Notes: generated by a model not told the origin, from the letters alone. Counted from the stretch's first letter, positions 1 through 8,792 are shown. The stretch is DNA of 51,444 bases from Candidatus Hydrogenedentota bacterium (GCA_012730105.1 JAAYBJ010000296.1:1-51444); one strand, 5' to 3'. Made by a program: numbers and translations.

Positions 1-157
1 CGGCGTTCCCGATGCGCCCATCGCGATAATAATGGATATCAGAGCCACATACCCCAACGGCCTCCACGCGCACCAGCACGTCCCGGGGTTTGATGCGGGG
101 CGGGGGCAGATCCACCAACCGCATGGACGCTGATTTATACCATTGCCAGGCTTTCAT
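1..157 (-). CDS. Zinc-dependent polyol/sorbitol dehydrogenase-like MDR protein (N-terminal part only)
   Basis: The minus strand reads from an ATG at 157 off the left edge of the window, giving about 52 residues. They show the start of a medium-chain dehydrogenase/reductase GroES-like fold. The stretch GVCGSDIHYYRDGRIG carries the catalytic-zinc cysteine (GVCGSD) and the HYY signature typical of sorbitol, L-iditol and xylitol dehydrogenases. Such enzymes oxidise polyols with NAD(P)+ in the cytoplasm. The cofactor-binding half is outside the window, so the substrate cannot be fixed; threonine dehydrogenase-like or glucose dehydrogenase-like members remain possible. There is no obvious Shine-Dalgarno sequence directly upstream. 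Confidence 0.75.
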   Translation of the reverse strand, partial: MKAWQWYKSASMRLVDLPPPRIKPRDVLVRVEAVGVCGSDIHYYRDGRIGNA

Positions 158-220
158 TTAGAAAATTCCAATTCAGAAAACTTTGGAATCATTCCACAGT
201 AGGGGCTCTTCTATCCTTAA

Positions 221-256
221 CAAGGACATAAAGGACCAAAAGGACTTAAACGACTG
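221..256 (+). repeat. Four-unit nine-base array (GGAC core)
   Basis: Four consecutive nonamers lie in the gap between the dehydrogenase and queE: caaggacat, aaaggacca, aaaggactt, aaacgactg. The GAC core falls at the same place in each unit. A short hairpin follows directly (ataagcg, loop tta, cgcttat). The same kind of array recurs at 8762-8792, 9166-9195, 9408-9438, 18393-18478 and 40546-40617. There is no sign that it is translated. Confidence 0.6.
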
Positions 257-348
257 ATAAGCGTTACGCTTATGGTACTGGCCCGTTCCCGTATCAGGGA
301 TAGTACAAAAGCTATTATAGCATTCACAGGTGGGCAATATCAGGTGCA

Positions 349-1023
349 TTACACGCCGCGCGTATGTCCCGGCCAAATATACTTGTGCAAGGGCAGCTGC
401 ATCCGCGCGGGCGGCTTGTCCTCCATGATCCATCCCGCCAATTCCGCCGGCTCGAGCCAGCCGGTTACCGGGGAAAACAGGACCGCCGCGCAACGACGGG
501 ACAAATCGTGCCGCTGCATAATCTCCAGCGCCCAAAGGTAATCCGTCCTCGATGCCAGAACGAATTTCACTTCGTCACGGGCGGCAAGTTGATCGAGGTT
601 GCTCCATTCCATTTTTTCGTGCATGCCGCTGTCGGGGCACTTGATGTCCATAATCCGGATAACCCCCGCCGGCAGCATGTCAATAGGCAAGGAGCCATTG
701 GTTTCCACCAGAACGGTATACCCTTCTTCAAGGAGCAGGGACGCGAGCGTGGCGGCATCCGGCTGCAGCAGCGGTTCGCCCCCCGTAATTTCCACCAGCG
801 GCAGGTGCCACTTTCGAACTTCGTCCCGGATCTCGGCCAGGGTCATGGTACGGCCCGCCCCCCGGGAATAGGCGGTATCACACCAGGCACAATAAAAATT
901 ACACCCCGCGAGGCGTATAAAACCACAGGGACATCCCGCCCAGGTGGACTCTCCCTGGATACTGGAAAACAATTCCGTCACCTGCAGGGTTTTCATGCAG
1001 GCGGCAGGGTCAGAAGTATTCAT
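349..1023 (-). CDS. queE: 7-carboxy-7-deazaguanine synthase QueE (radical SAM)
   Basis: The 224-residue product matches QueE, which converts 6-carboxytetrahydropterin to 7-carboxy-7-deazaguanine in the preQ0/queuosine pathway. Visible marks are the N-terminal substrate-loop sequence SSIQGEST, the radical-SAM cluster C41xxxC45xxC48, and the SAM-binding EITGGEPLLQ. Length is normal for the family. It is the last gene of the minus-strand run rpmE-prfA-prmC-queE, 119 bases after prmC, so it may be read through or have its own promoter. The start at 1023 has no clear ribosome-binding site. A second Met at residue 10 (position 996), just before the conserved KTLQVTELF, is an alternative. No other queuosine genes are in the window. 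Confidence 0.93.
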   Translation of the reverse strand: MNTSDPAACMKTLQVTELFSSIQGESTWAGCPCGFIRLAGCNFYCAWCDTAYSRGAGRTMTLAEIRDEVRKWHLPLVEITGGEPLLQPDAATLASLLLEEGYTVLVETNGSLPIDMLPAGVIRIMDIKCPDSGMHEKMEWSNLDQLAARDEVKFVLASRTDYLWALEIMQRHDLSRRCAAVLFSPVTGWLEPAELAGWIMEDKPPARMQLPLHKYIWPGHTRGV

Positions 1024-1142
1024 ATCATAGGCCGCTTTACCATGGCATTACGCGCCGTTTGCCGGTTCTGTTCCGTTCGAAGCACGATTAAACGAATCAT
1101 ACCCTACCTTTTGTGAACAAGCAACTATTCCCGCGCTATTCC

Positions 1143-1976
1143 TCAGGATCGCAGTCCTGAGATGACGCGCTGAATCCCCGCGAGATCCCGGCGGCATTCC
1201 ACAGCGTAAAACCCGTGCGCCGCGAGCAGATCCGCCACCACAGCGGACTGGGTATCCCCGATTTCCAGGGCAAACAGGCCTCCCGGCCGAAGACAACGGG
1301 CCGCATCCGGAACCAGCCGTCGAATACAGTCAAGCCCGTCTTTCCCCGCCAACAGCGCGCCGGGGTCTTCATGACGGGTGATCACCGGCGAAAGTTCCCG
1401 CCATTCGTCCTCGGAAACGTAGGGAGGATTCGCCACAATGATATCGACTTGCGGGGAGAATGCCGATACAAGGTCACCCTGAACCATCTCCAGGAATACG
1501 CCGTGTCGCGCCGCGTTGCGGCGGGTAGTTTCCACGGCGTCCCGGCGCAGGTCAACGGCATACAGCCTATGCCCGGGGGCGTTCCGCGCGATGGCCACCC
1601 CCACGCAACCTGTGCCGCAACAGACATCAACGACCACACAGGGGGACGACTGCCCGAACAGAAAGTCCAGAGCACACTCCACCAGGTGCTCCGTTTCAGG
1701 GCGGGGTGTCAGGAGCGGCGGTACAACATACATGGGCAATCCGAAAAATTCCCACTCACCGAAGATGTAGGCCAGGGGTTCATAGTTCAGCCGCCGCGCA
1801 AGCAGCACCTCGAAGCCGGATGTGTCAGCGGGTTCCCGGAGCCGCGCGAGTAAAGACGCCCGGGAAAGGCCCATGGCGTGGGCGAGGAGCATTTCGGCAT
1901 CGAGCCGGGGCGTCTCGGTAACGGCGGCAAGCCGGCCCGCGCCCTCGGAAAGGATATCCGCGACGGTGGCGGCCAT
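1143..1976 (-). CDS. prmC: Peptide chain release factor N5-glutamine methyltransferase PrmC
   Basis: PrmC uses SAM to methylate the glutamine of the GGQ motif of release factors, which are encoded directly upstream. The 277-residue protein shows an N-terminal helical recognition domain, a Rossmann-type SAM site (VVDVCCGTGCVGVAIA) and the catalytic NPPY motif (VANPPYVSEDEW). The start at 1976 lies one base after the prfA stop codon and has a good AGGAA ribosome-binding site inside the end of prfA. The reading frame continues open upstream to 2006, but a start there would overlap prfA by 29 bases and has less support. The prfA-prmC pairing is widely conserved and supports the assignment. Confidence 0.94.
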   Translation of the reverse strand: MAATVADILSEGAGRLAAVTETPRLDAEMLLAHAMGLSRASLLARLREPADTSGFEVLLARRLNYEPLAYIFGEWEFFGLPMYVVPPLLTPRPETEHLVECALDFLFGQSSPCVVVDVCCGTGCVGVAIARNAPGHRLYAVDLRRDAVETTRRNAARHGVFLEMVQGDLVSAFSPQVDIIVANPPYVSEDEWRELSPVITRHEDPGALLAGKDGLDCIRRLVPDAARCLRPGGLFALEIGDTQSAVVADLLAAHGFYAVECRRDLAGIQRVISGLRS

Positions 1977-1977
1977 G

Positions 1978-3057
1978 CTATTCCTGGTCGGCAAGGCGCG
2001 CGGCACGGTCCGCCACGTTCAAGGCGTCGAACAGACCTCCGAGATCGCCTTCCAGCACTTCGCGCAGTTTGTAAAGGGAAAAATGGATGCGATGATCCGT
2101 GACCCGGTTCTCCGGGAAATTGTAGGTGCGGATTTTCTCGCTGCGATCCCCGGAACGCACTTGGCTGCGCCGGCTTTCCGACCTGACGTCCGCCTCCTCC
2201 TGGATTTTGGCGTCAAGCAGCCGGGCGCGCAGGACACGGAGCGCCTGTGCCTTGTTCTTGTGCTGCGATTTCTCATCCTGGCAGGTGACTACCAGGCCGG
2301 TGGGCTTATGGGTGACGCGGACGGCGGAGTCCGTGGTATTGACACTCTGGCCACCGGGCCCGCTGGAACGGTACACATCAATAATGAGATCGTTGGGATC
2401 GATCTGGATGTCCACCTCTTCCGCCTCGGGCAGCACGGCCACGGTAACGGCCGAGGTATGGATACGTCCCTGGGCCTCGGTATCCGGCACCCGCTGCACC
2501 CGGTGTACGCCCCCCTCCCACTTCAGCAGGCTGTAGACATTGCTGCCGGAGATCTGAAACGATATTTCCTTGAATCCGCCCAAAGCCGTCGGGTTGGAAT
2601 TCATCACCTCAATTTTCCATCCCCGGATTTCAGCGAAACGAGAGTACATCCGGAACAAATCCGCCGCAAACAAGGCCGCTTCTTCACCGCCCGTGCCCGC
2701 GCGGATTTCCACAATGGTGTTCTTGGCGTCCAGGGGATCCTTGGGAACCAGCAGCAGTTTCAGTTCTTCCTCGCGTTCCCGGAGTGATTCCTTGAGGCGG
2801 TCATGTTCTTCCTGGGCGAGTTCCAGCACTTCCGGATCCGGATCCGTGCGCAGAATGCGTTCCGCCTCGCGCAACCCCGACTCCTCGCTCTTATAACGCG
2901 CGAACGTGTGCATCAGTTCGGATAATTCGGCATATTTCTGGGCATACTTGCGGTACGCTTCGGCGTTCATGGCGATTTCGGGGGTTGCCATGGCCTCGGC
3001 AAGGCGTTCATATTCGCCCGCAAGGGATTCCAGTTTTTCGCGCACGCGCGCTTCCAT
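1978..3057 (-). CDS. prfA: Peptide chain release factor 1
   Basis: RF1 recognises UAA and UAG stop codons on the ribosome and triggers peptide release. The 359-residue length is typical. The GGQ hydrolysis motif is at residues 235-237 ([10 protein letters not shown]). The tripeptide anticodon region reads P-D-T at 191-193 within [14 protein letters not shown], the RF1 pattern rather than the RF2 SPF. The N-terminal third is helical and charged, as expected for domain 1. The gene lies 6 bases after rpmE and 1 base before prmC, so the three are almost certainly cotranscribed. PrmC encoded next door would methylate Gln237. Confidence 0.96.
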   Translation of the reverse strand: MEARVREKLESLAGEYERLAEAMATPEIAMNAEAYRKYAQKYAELSELMHTFARYKSEESGLREAERILRTDPDPEVLELAQEEHDRLKESLREREEELKLLLVPKDPLDAKNTIVEIRAGTGGEEAALFAADLFRMYSRFAEIRGWKIEVMNSNPTALGGFKEISFQISGSNVYSLLKWEGGVHRVQRVPDTEAQGRIHTSAVTVAVLPEAEEVDIQIDPNDLIIDVYRSSGPGGQSVNTTDSAVRVTHKPTGLVVTCQDEKSQHKNKAQALRVLRARLLDAKIQEEADVRSESRRSQVRSGDRSEKIRTYNFPENRVTDHRIHFSLYKLREVLEGDLGGLFDALNVADRAARLADQE

Positions 3058-3063
3058 GCGGGG

Positions 3064-3321
3064 TTATTCGCTGGCTTTCGCGGTACCGAATTTCTTCTGG
3101 AAACGTTGCACGCGGCCTTCACTGTCCACAAACTTCTGTTTGCCCGTGAAAAAGGGATGGGAATGGCTTGACAGGTCAAGCGTGAACAGCGGATATTCTT
3201 TGCCCTCGAATTCAATGGTACGGGTCGTGGCGACAGTGGAACGGGTAACCCATTTGATGTCCGCGCCGACATCCATGAAAACCACATCGCGATAATTCGC
3301 AGGATGAATGCCTTTCTTCAA
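3064..3321 (-). CDS. rpmE2: 50S ribosomal protein L31, type B (zinc-free)
   Basis: The 85-residue protein starts MKKGIHPANYRDVVF and contains the conserved SSHSHPFFTGKQKFVD block of L31. It lacks the CxxC pairs of the zinc-binding form, so it is the type B paralogue, often used when zinc is scarce. No Zur-like operator is obvious upstream. The start codon is TTG at 3321. A GGAG ribosome-binding site lies 9 bases before it. Between them sits a two-codon reading frame (ATG CTT TGA) whose stop overlaps the TTG. It is the first gene of the translation cluster. Confidence 0.92.
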   Translation of the reverse strand: MKKGIHPANYRDVVFMDVGADIKWVTRSTVATTRTIEFEGKEYPLFTLDLSSHSHPFFTGKQKFVDSEGRVQRFQKKFGTAKASE

Positions 3322-3484
3322 AGCATGTTTCTCCTATATCAGGTTATTGGATAAACAACTACGGGACGTCGCAATGGCGTTCATCCCGGAAGTAATGAGG
3401 CGAGCACCATTAGTATAGCAAAAATAAAGCACCTATCGCAAGATGCCCTCTCCAGCCCTCTCCGGATGAAAGGGCCCTTATAAT

Positions 3485-3531
3485 CAAAAAACGGGTATGT
3501 GAACCTTCCCGCGGGAGGTTCACACACCCGT
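3485..3531 (-). terminator. Rho-independent terminator of the sorted Ig-domain protein gene
   Basis: On the minus strand a long hairpin (ACGGGT and TGTGAACCT arms closing on AGGTTCACA and ACCCGT, around the self-complementary centre CCCGCGGG) is followed by six Ts at 3491-3486. It lies 24 bases after the gene that ends at 3555. Confidence 0.85.
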
Positions 3532-3554
3532 GAATCTGAAAAAAACAGTGTAAG

Positions 3555-4793
3555 TTACTTGCGGCGGCGAATTCCGGCAACACCGGCCAGAGCGCAGGCG
3601 GAGGCCAGCAGCGTCAGCCCGAATACGCCGGCAACCGGAATCGGAGCATCACTGACGGTAATGTTCACGCTGTCAGCAATGGCACCGGGCACCAGCGCCT
3701 TGCCGCCATCTTCCACCATGATGCCCACTTCAATTCTGTAAACACCGGAGTCTTCCACCTGGGCATTCAGGACTTCCAAGGTAAGGGCGCTGCCTTCCAA
3801 CAATACCCCATCCTTGGTCCAGCGGATATATTCGGGCGCTTCATAATAATTTGCGATCTCGGCACTCAATGACACCGTGCTGCCTATTGCGTAACTGCCG
3901 GAAGTGGCGGAGAGGCTTACTAACGGGTCATAGACCGGCAGTTTCGTATTGGGATCAAAAACTGCGTCGACATACTGCGTCGCGTCATATCCCATTTCTC
4001 CCACAAAATATTGATATTCGGCGTAGTTACTGTCACCATCGCCGTCAGCGTCTCCGTAGGGTCCCAGTTCCGGAATTCCCGTGGTAACGGCTTGAATGCC
4101 ACCTTCAGGCGGGGCTATACCGATATCTTCCAGCAACAAGAGCAACTGGTCTAACGCTGCGTTCGTCTGTTCATCCCGCAGAACGGCAAAACCCGACAGC
4201 ACGCAAAGCAGCGAGGAAACGAGATGGGGGGCCATCAAATTTTCAACGATGGGGCGCAGATCCTTGTTGTTTCCTAGGCTGGTGACATACAGCGCGTACA
4301 ATACCAGTTCACGCAAGTACATGAAATTATCTTGAAAGGCTGTCATCGCGGCGACATGGTACTCATTCCCAGTATTATTGAGCACATAGGCCAACACCCC
4401 CAATTCATACTGCCCGTCCGGGATGCCGTTGGGCGATACGGGGATGTCCGCTTCCATATTCACCGGACCGTTAATATCCATGTACCGGCATTGCACCAGA
4501 TCTGCAAAATCCGCAATCTCTGCAAGCGCGCCGGCCAATGCGGGCAAGGAGCAATAGATCATGTCCGAATAGGCACAAAATTCATACCCTCCCGGTGCAG
4601 GCCACGTCACCGGGTTGTTGAGTTCGGTCTCATAGTCCATATTGAACGCCCAGAAGGGCCGCGGGGTAAAGGGCATGGGGCCACATCCGTCAAAATCCGG
4701 ACCCGGTACCGGCGTGTACGCTTGTGCTGTACCCGCGGTAACGATTACAAAGGCGGGAACCAGCAGAACACAAGTCAGCAGTACTCTCTTCAT
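3555..4793 (-). CDS. Secreted Ig-like domain protein with PEP-CTERM-like sorting signal
   Basis: The 412-residue protein has an N-terminal signal peptide (MKRVLLTCVLLVPAFVIVTAG...AQA). A helical Cys-containing middle region follows. An acidic loop DADGDGDSN, dockerin or EF-hand-like, may bind calcium. At roughly 295-385 is an Ig-like domain with the typical EDSGVYRIEV strand. The C-terminus is a tripartite sorting tail: a PVAG motif, a hydrophobic helix, then RRRK. This resembles PEP-CTERM/IPTL-CTERM anchors cut and attached by exosortase-type proteases, though no such protease is in the window. The middle region is not a family I recognise. It is monocistronic, with its own terminator. Confidence 0.7.
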   Translation of the reverse strand: MKRVLLTCVLLVPAFVIVTAGTAQAYTPVPGPDFDGCGPMPFTPRPFWAFNMDYETELNNPVTWPAPGGYEFCAYSDMIYCSLPALAGALAEIADFADLVQCRYMDINGPVNMEADIPVSPNGIPDGQYELGVLAYVLNNTGNEYHVAAMTAFQDNFMYLRELVLYALYVTSLGNNKDLRPIVENLMAPHLVSSLLCVLSGFAVLRDEQTNAALDQLLLLLEDIGIAPPEGGIQAVTTGIPELGPYGDADGDGDSNYAEYQYFVGEMGYDATQYVDAVFDPNTKLPVYDPLVSLSATSGSYAIGSTVSLSAEIANYYEAPEYIRWTKDGVLLEGSALTLEVLNAQVEDSGVYRIEVGIMVEDGGKALVPGAIADSVNITVSDAPIPVAGVFGLTLLASACALAGVAGIRRRK

Positions 4794-5353
4794 GTTTTTG
4801 TCACTCCTTTACGTTAAGAAAACCTAAAACCATTAATCCTCATATACCTTTTGTATTTTCGCTTAACCGCTCTTGGTCTTTTGCATGTACCGAAGCGGTT
4901 ACCCATCTCTATCCGTTCAAATAAAAGTATACCTTAGAACTGACAATGAAAGCAATAACAAAGAAAATCTTTGGGAACTCGTTTATCTGACTTGGTTCGC
5001 GCAGGTTGGTTTCAAAATAAATATTTACAGTTATATATATAGATTAATTTTTAAAACTATCATCAAAACCGAACAAAAAATTGTGGTGAGCACCCTCTTT
5101 TTTTCTTAAATCAAGCCGGATTTCATATTATCTAAAAATACTCCGACTATGTAGGGTTCTTTTATTAGTATATATTATATATATAAGCATATATATTATT
5201 ATTAAAAAATTCTTATGCCATCGATAAAAAGACGTTTGATATAGGCATGAAACCAAGTATAATACAGTTTAAATTTCCCTTTTATTCTGGCATGATAACT
5301 TTTCTGCCATACTGTTTGGTTTTGCGCTTACCAACGCCTCTGGAATTATTAAA
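4794..5353. other. AT-rich intergenic region upstream of nrpR
   Basis: About 560 bases separate two divergently read genes and are far richer in A+T than the surroundings, with runs of alternating TA around 5166-5203. I see no convincing gene here. A 78-codon open frame at 4873-5109 has a low-complexity translation and no ribosome-binding site. The region should hold the promoters of both neighbours; one candidate for nrpR is listed separately. Confidence 0.6.
5235..5263 (+). promoter_or_regulatory. Candidate promoter of nrpR
   Basis: A perfect -10 box TATAAT at 5258-5263 is preceded at 17 bases by TTTGAT (5235-5240), a partial -35. It would give a leader of about 85 bases before the nrpR start. 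No GGAA-N6-TTCC operator, the archaeal NrpR site, is visible next to it. Confidence 0.45.
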
Positions 5354-6370
5354 ATGGACATACGGGGATTGGACATAAAAACACGAAGACGGACCCTGGC
5401 GATTTTGCGTCTTCTGAACCAGGCGGAATCCAGCCTGGGCAGTGATCGTATTGCCCGGGCGCTGCACCTGTCCGGCATAGAACTCAGTGAACGGGCGGTG
5501 CGCAATTACCTTGCCCAAACCGATGCGCTCGGATGGACCCTTAACCTGGGCCGCCGGGGACGGAAGCTGACGGATAAGGGGCGGGAGGAATTAGATCGTG
5601 CGCTGGTCGTGGACAAAGTAGGGTTTATCGCCGCCAAAGTGGACACGCTCTCTTATAAGATGAGTTTTGACACCGCCACGCGCCAGGGAATGATTATTCT
5701 CAATATCACCACCATTGCGGCAAAAGAGTTTTCGGCGGCGATTCGGATCATGGCCAAGGTATTTGAGGCCCGACTTGGGATGGGCCGATTGATTACCGTA
5801 GCCCGGGCGGGAGAACAGATTGGAGATTTTCGTGTACCCGCCGGGAAAATCGGTATTGGAACCGTGTGCAGCGTCAGCCTGAACGGTATTCTGTTGCACG
5901 CGAATATCGCCACGACATCCCGCTTCGGGGGACTGATTGAATTTGAGGCGGGAAAGCCTACCCGGTTTACGGAGATTATCAACTATGATGGCTCCTCCCT
6001 TGATCCCCTGGAAATCTTCATACGCAGCGGCATGACCTCGGTATCGCTGGCGGCCAAAACGGGGAACGGCATCCTGGGCGCCAGTTTTCGCGAGGTTCCT
6101 TCCATTGCCCTGCCGGAGGTGCATCGCCTTGTCCGGCAGTCGGACAAGCTGGGACTCGGTGGAATTCTTATCATGGGAAGCAACGATCAGCCGCTGCTCG
6201 ATATCCCCGTAACCGTAGGCCGGGCGGGCATGATCGTCTGCGGCGGGCTGAATCCCGTGGCGGCGGTGGTGGAGGCGGGCATCGAAGTGACCAGCGCGGC
6301 GATGAGTTCCTTGTGCGACTACGCTTCACTCAAGGATTACCGGGATTTTTTATCACAGGGCGCGCCATGA
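5354..6370 (+). CDS. nrpR: NrpR-family transcriptional regulator (HTH plus DUF128/NRD domain)
   Basis: The 338-residue protein has an N-terminal winged helix-turn-helix of the NrpR type at about 5-80 (TLAILRLLNQ..., LSERAVRNYL, GRRGRKLTDKG). A single NRD/DUF128 effector domain follows at about 85-330, with repeated GILxA and GxLIEFE-type glycine-rich strands. In methanogens, NrpR represses nitrogen-assimilation genes and is released by 2-oxoglutarate. Bacterial homologues exist in scattered phyla and are little studied. No nif, glnA or amt gene is in the window, so the targets are unknown. The start is preceded by a weak GGA. The membrane-protein gene follows after 28 bases. Confidence 0.85.
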   Translation: MDIRGLDIKTRRRTLAILRLLNQAESSLGSDRIARALHLSGIELSERAVRNYLAQTDALGWTLNLGRRGRKLTDKGREELDRALVVDKVGFIAAKVDTLSYKMSFDTATRQGMIILNITTIAAKEFSAAIRIMAKVFEARLGMGRLITVARAGEQIGDFRVPAGKIGIGTVCSVSLNGILLHANIATTSRFGGLIEFEAGKPTRFTEIINYDGSSLDPLEIFIRSGMTSVSLAAKTGNGILGASFREVPSIALPEVHRLVRQSDKLGLGGILIMGSNDQPLLDIPVTVGRAGMIVCGGLNPVAAVVEAGIEVTSAAMSSLCDYASLKDYRDFLSQGAP

Positions 6371-6398
6371 TAAGATGCGGCCTTCCCAGGAGTCTTGC

Positions 6399-7409
6399 AT
6401 GACGGAATCTGATTCTTCATCCAACCCGACAGCGGATACCCCGCCTCTTCCGGCCTTGAACGCGCGCTGGGCCTCGGCCATCAGGGCGGTTGTTCTTGTC
6501 ATCTTCGGGGTACTGACCGGTTACGGCGCCTATGTGCTGGCCACCAATGACTGGCAGGACATCACAGGCTTCTGGCTTACCCGACGCCGCCTTCTGCTCG
6601 CGGGATTTGCGCTGGCCTCGCTCGATGTCTGCACGGACGGGTTTGTCTGGTACGGCATTTTACGCCAGTATGGCATCCGGCTCGGTCCGGTGCGGGGGCT
6701 TCTCTTGTTCCTGAGCGGCTATGCCGGTCACTTCATGCCGGTACAGATGGGCCGTTTCTTCCGGGCAACAGAACTATCCAGGATATACGGCGTGCCGCTG
6801 GCCACCTCCACGAAAGCGGAAATTACCTTGCTCGCCTTTATTATGATCACCTCGGTGGCCATGTTTTGCGGCGCTTTTTTGTGGCCCTGGCTGTTCGCGT
6901 TGGCCTTCGCCATTCCCCCGCTGCTGACGGCGCTGGCGCTCCTGGTGCTGGGAATCTTTTTCCGCTGGATAAAGAAGTTATCCATTCAACTGCCGGAAGG
7001 CTATCTGCGCCGACCCTCCACCCTGGCTTTATGCCTGTGTACAGGAATCGGCTGGTTTATTAATGGTTTTATCCTGTACCTGATCTTCAGGGAAGTAACG
7101 GAAACACTCCAACTTAACCATGCCATAATGATTATGACCTCAAACCTCTTTATCGGCGTGGTGAGCGGCCTGCCCGGCGGCCTGGGCATTACAGAAAGCT
7201 ATATCGGCGGAATGATGTACTGGCTGGCCACGCCCCCCGAGCACCTGGTCATTGCCGTGGCCGCCTTTCGCATTCTTACCTTCTGGCTCTGGATACCCAT
7301 AGGGTGGATTGCCCTGCTTCTGAACGGACTTTTCTTCGGCAGGTCAAAGCGGTCACTAAAACCGGAGCCGAAAAAACAGCGTCCAACAGAAGAAGCCCGC
7401 GAAGCATAG
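6399..7409 (+). CDS. Flippase-like membrane protein, lysylphosphatidylglycerol synthase TM domain (UPF0104)
   Basis: The 336-residue protein has about eight hydrophobic segments. It shows the family marks of the AglD/MprF-type flippase domain: an early VQMGRFFRATELSRIYGVP loop and a late VVSGLPGGLGITES motif. Such proteins are thought to move lipids or lipid-linked sugars across the inner membrane. No soluble aminoacyl-transferase domain is fused, so lysyl-PG synthesis itself is not implied. The ATG at 6399 follows AGGAG at a good distance. The upstream in-frame ATG at 6375 lacks this and nearly touches the nrpR stop, so I rejected it. The C-terminus is a charged cytoplasmic tail. Confidence 0.82.
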   Translation: MTESDSSSNPTADTPPLPALNARWASAIRAVVLVIFGVLTGYGAYVLATNDWQDITGFWLTRRRLLLAGFALASLDVCTDGFVWYGILRQYGIRLGPVRGLLLFLSGYAGHFMPVQMGRFFRATELSRIYGVPLATSTKAEITLLAFIMITSVAMFCGAFLWPWLFALAFAIPPLLTALALLVLGIFFRWIKKLSIQLPEGYLRRPSTLALCLCTGIGWFINGFILYLIFREVTETLQLNHAIMIMTSNLFIGVVSGLPGGLGITESYIGGMMYWLATPPEHLVIAVAAFRILTFWLWIPIGWIALLLNGLFFGRSKRSLKPEPKKQRPTEEAREA

Positions 7410-7465
7410 AACGTTCATCCCGTAAATCACGGGAAATACCAACCCACAAACAGGAGAACATTGTC

Positions 7466-8731
7466 ATGACCATGATTCGTTTTTTACTGGCGGCGGTCCT
7501 GCTGGGGCTTGCCGCGTTTCCCGCCTCCGCAGCCTCTTTCAAAGCCGCCGCAGCCAAACGCATAATCACGCCCGATCCGCTGCTGCCCGTATCGGGCGGA
7601 GTGGGCACCCCCGAGCCGGCCACCCAAAAACAGGGCGAGCTCTGGGCGCGCGCCCTTGTCTTTGAACAGGGCGGCACGCGCGTTGCCCTGGTAAGCATTG
7701 ACAACCTGGGCTGGCCCCATGTATGGGGCGATAAAACCCGCGCGCTCGTACCCGGCATCCCGCCGCAGAACATTCTGATAGCGGCCACCCATACCCACAG
7801 CGCACCGGACGCCTACGGCTTTCCCGACGAGACAGGGAAGCATCACGCCGACCTGGGGTACCTGGAATGGGCCTGCAAGCAGACGGCGGACGCGATTAAC
7901 GAAGCCGTGGCAAATTTGCAGCCAGCCGCGCTCAAAATCGCCGTGGGCGAGGCAAAGGGCAAGATTGCCTATAACTACTACGCCCCCCAGCTGTATGACC
8001 CGCGCTGCAGTGTGCTGCAGGCGGTCTCGACGGAGGGCGCCGTCCTTGCCACACTGGTCAACTATGCCATCCACCCGGAGGTACTCGGCGATGATAAAGG
8101 CATTATCAGCCCAGACCTGTGCGGCCCCCTGTATGACCGTATTGAATCCAAGGGCGGCGGCATGGCCCTCTTCATGAACGGCGCCCAAGGCGGCATGGTC
8201 ACGGCGGACAACCGCGGCCCGGACGGTGACCAGGAAATCTGGGAAGAATGCGTCCGGATAGGTAAACTGCTCGCGGATGAGGCCATGCACATTGTGGCCG
8301 ACGCGCCATTGCAGCAGGAACCAAGCCTCCTCTGCGCCGCCAGGGATATCCACCTGACGGTGTCTTCGGTATTGATGCAGGTCGTACTGCTGAATTCCCC
8401 CTTGGCGGAGGAAATGCCGGATGTAAACACCGTTCCCACCCGGGTCAACCTCGTCAATATCGGAAGCGCCCAAATTTTAACCATACCGGGAGAAGCCCTG
8501 CCCAATATCGGGTACTATCTGAAACGCCATATGAAGACGCCCCATACATTCCTGTTCGGCTTGACCAACGATGCTTACGGGTATATGCTGACCAAGTACG
8601 ATTTCAACAGTTTCAAGCGTTATGAATACATATCCGAAACAAGCCTCGGGGAAATGGCCGCCGAAGAATATATGGAACAGGCCCTGGGCTTGATTGAAGA
8701 AACGCCCGGGCCGGACGCGGAGGCGAAGTAG
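7466..8731 (+). CDS. Secreted neutral/alkaline ceramidase-like hydrolase
   Basis: The 421-residue protein begins with a signal peptide (MTMIRFLLAAVLLGLAAFPASA). It matches the N-terminal catalytic domain of neutral ceramidases: the opening KRIITPD and GVGTP strands, the zinc-binding ATHTHSAPD loop, a second conserved histidine in NYAIHPEVLG, and FMNGAQGG. Neutral ceramidases hydrolyse the amide bond of ceramide, but many bacterial relatives have unknown amide substrates. It lacks the C-terminal Ig-like domain of full-length enzymes, as is usual for short bacterial forms. The start follows CAGGAG. It lies 56 bases after the flippase-like gene in the same direction and may share its transcript. 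Confidence 0.83.
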   Translation: MTMIRFLLAAVLLGLAAFPASAASFKAAAAKRIITPDPLLPVSGGVGTPEPATQKQGELWARALVFEQGGTRVALVSIDNLGWPHVWGDKTRALVPGIPPQNILIAATHTHSAPDAYGFPDETGKHHADLGYLEWACKQTADAINEAVANLQPAALKIAVGEAKGKIAYNYYAPQLYDPRCSVLQAVSTEGAVLATLVNYAIHPEVLGDDKGIISPDLCGPLYDRIESKGGGMALFMNGAQGGMVTADNRGPDGDQEIWEECVRIGKLLADEAMHIVADAPLQQEPSLLCAARDIHLTVSSVLMQVVLLNSPLAEEMPDVNTVPTRVNLVNIGSAQILTIPGEALPNIGYYLKRHMKTPHTFLFGLTNDAYGYMLTKYDFNSFKRYEYISETSLGEMAAEEYMEQALGLIEETPGPDAEAK

Positions 8732-8761
8732 CCACAGAGACGGTGCTACACCGCTCGGATG

Positions 8762-8792
8762 TATAGGTCGTATAGGACCTATAGGACCTATA
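8762..8792 (+). repeat. Left copy of 31-bp direct repeat (nonamer array)
   Basis: The unit is tataggtcg, tataggacc, tataggacc plus a final tata. An identical 31-base copy in the same orientation lies at 9408-9438, so the four-helix-bundle gene is enclosed by direct repeats. Each tataggacctat is itself a palindrome. The left copy is open in frame with the gene and could encode Tyr-Arg-Thr repeats if an upstream ATG at 8759 were used. Confidence 0.85.

Noticed and set aside
4873-5109. 78-codon frame in the AT-rich gap
   Set aside because: Translation is low-complexity, there is no ribosome-binding site, and the frame is explained by few stop codons in one register.
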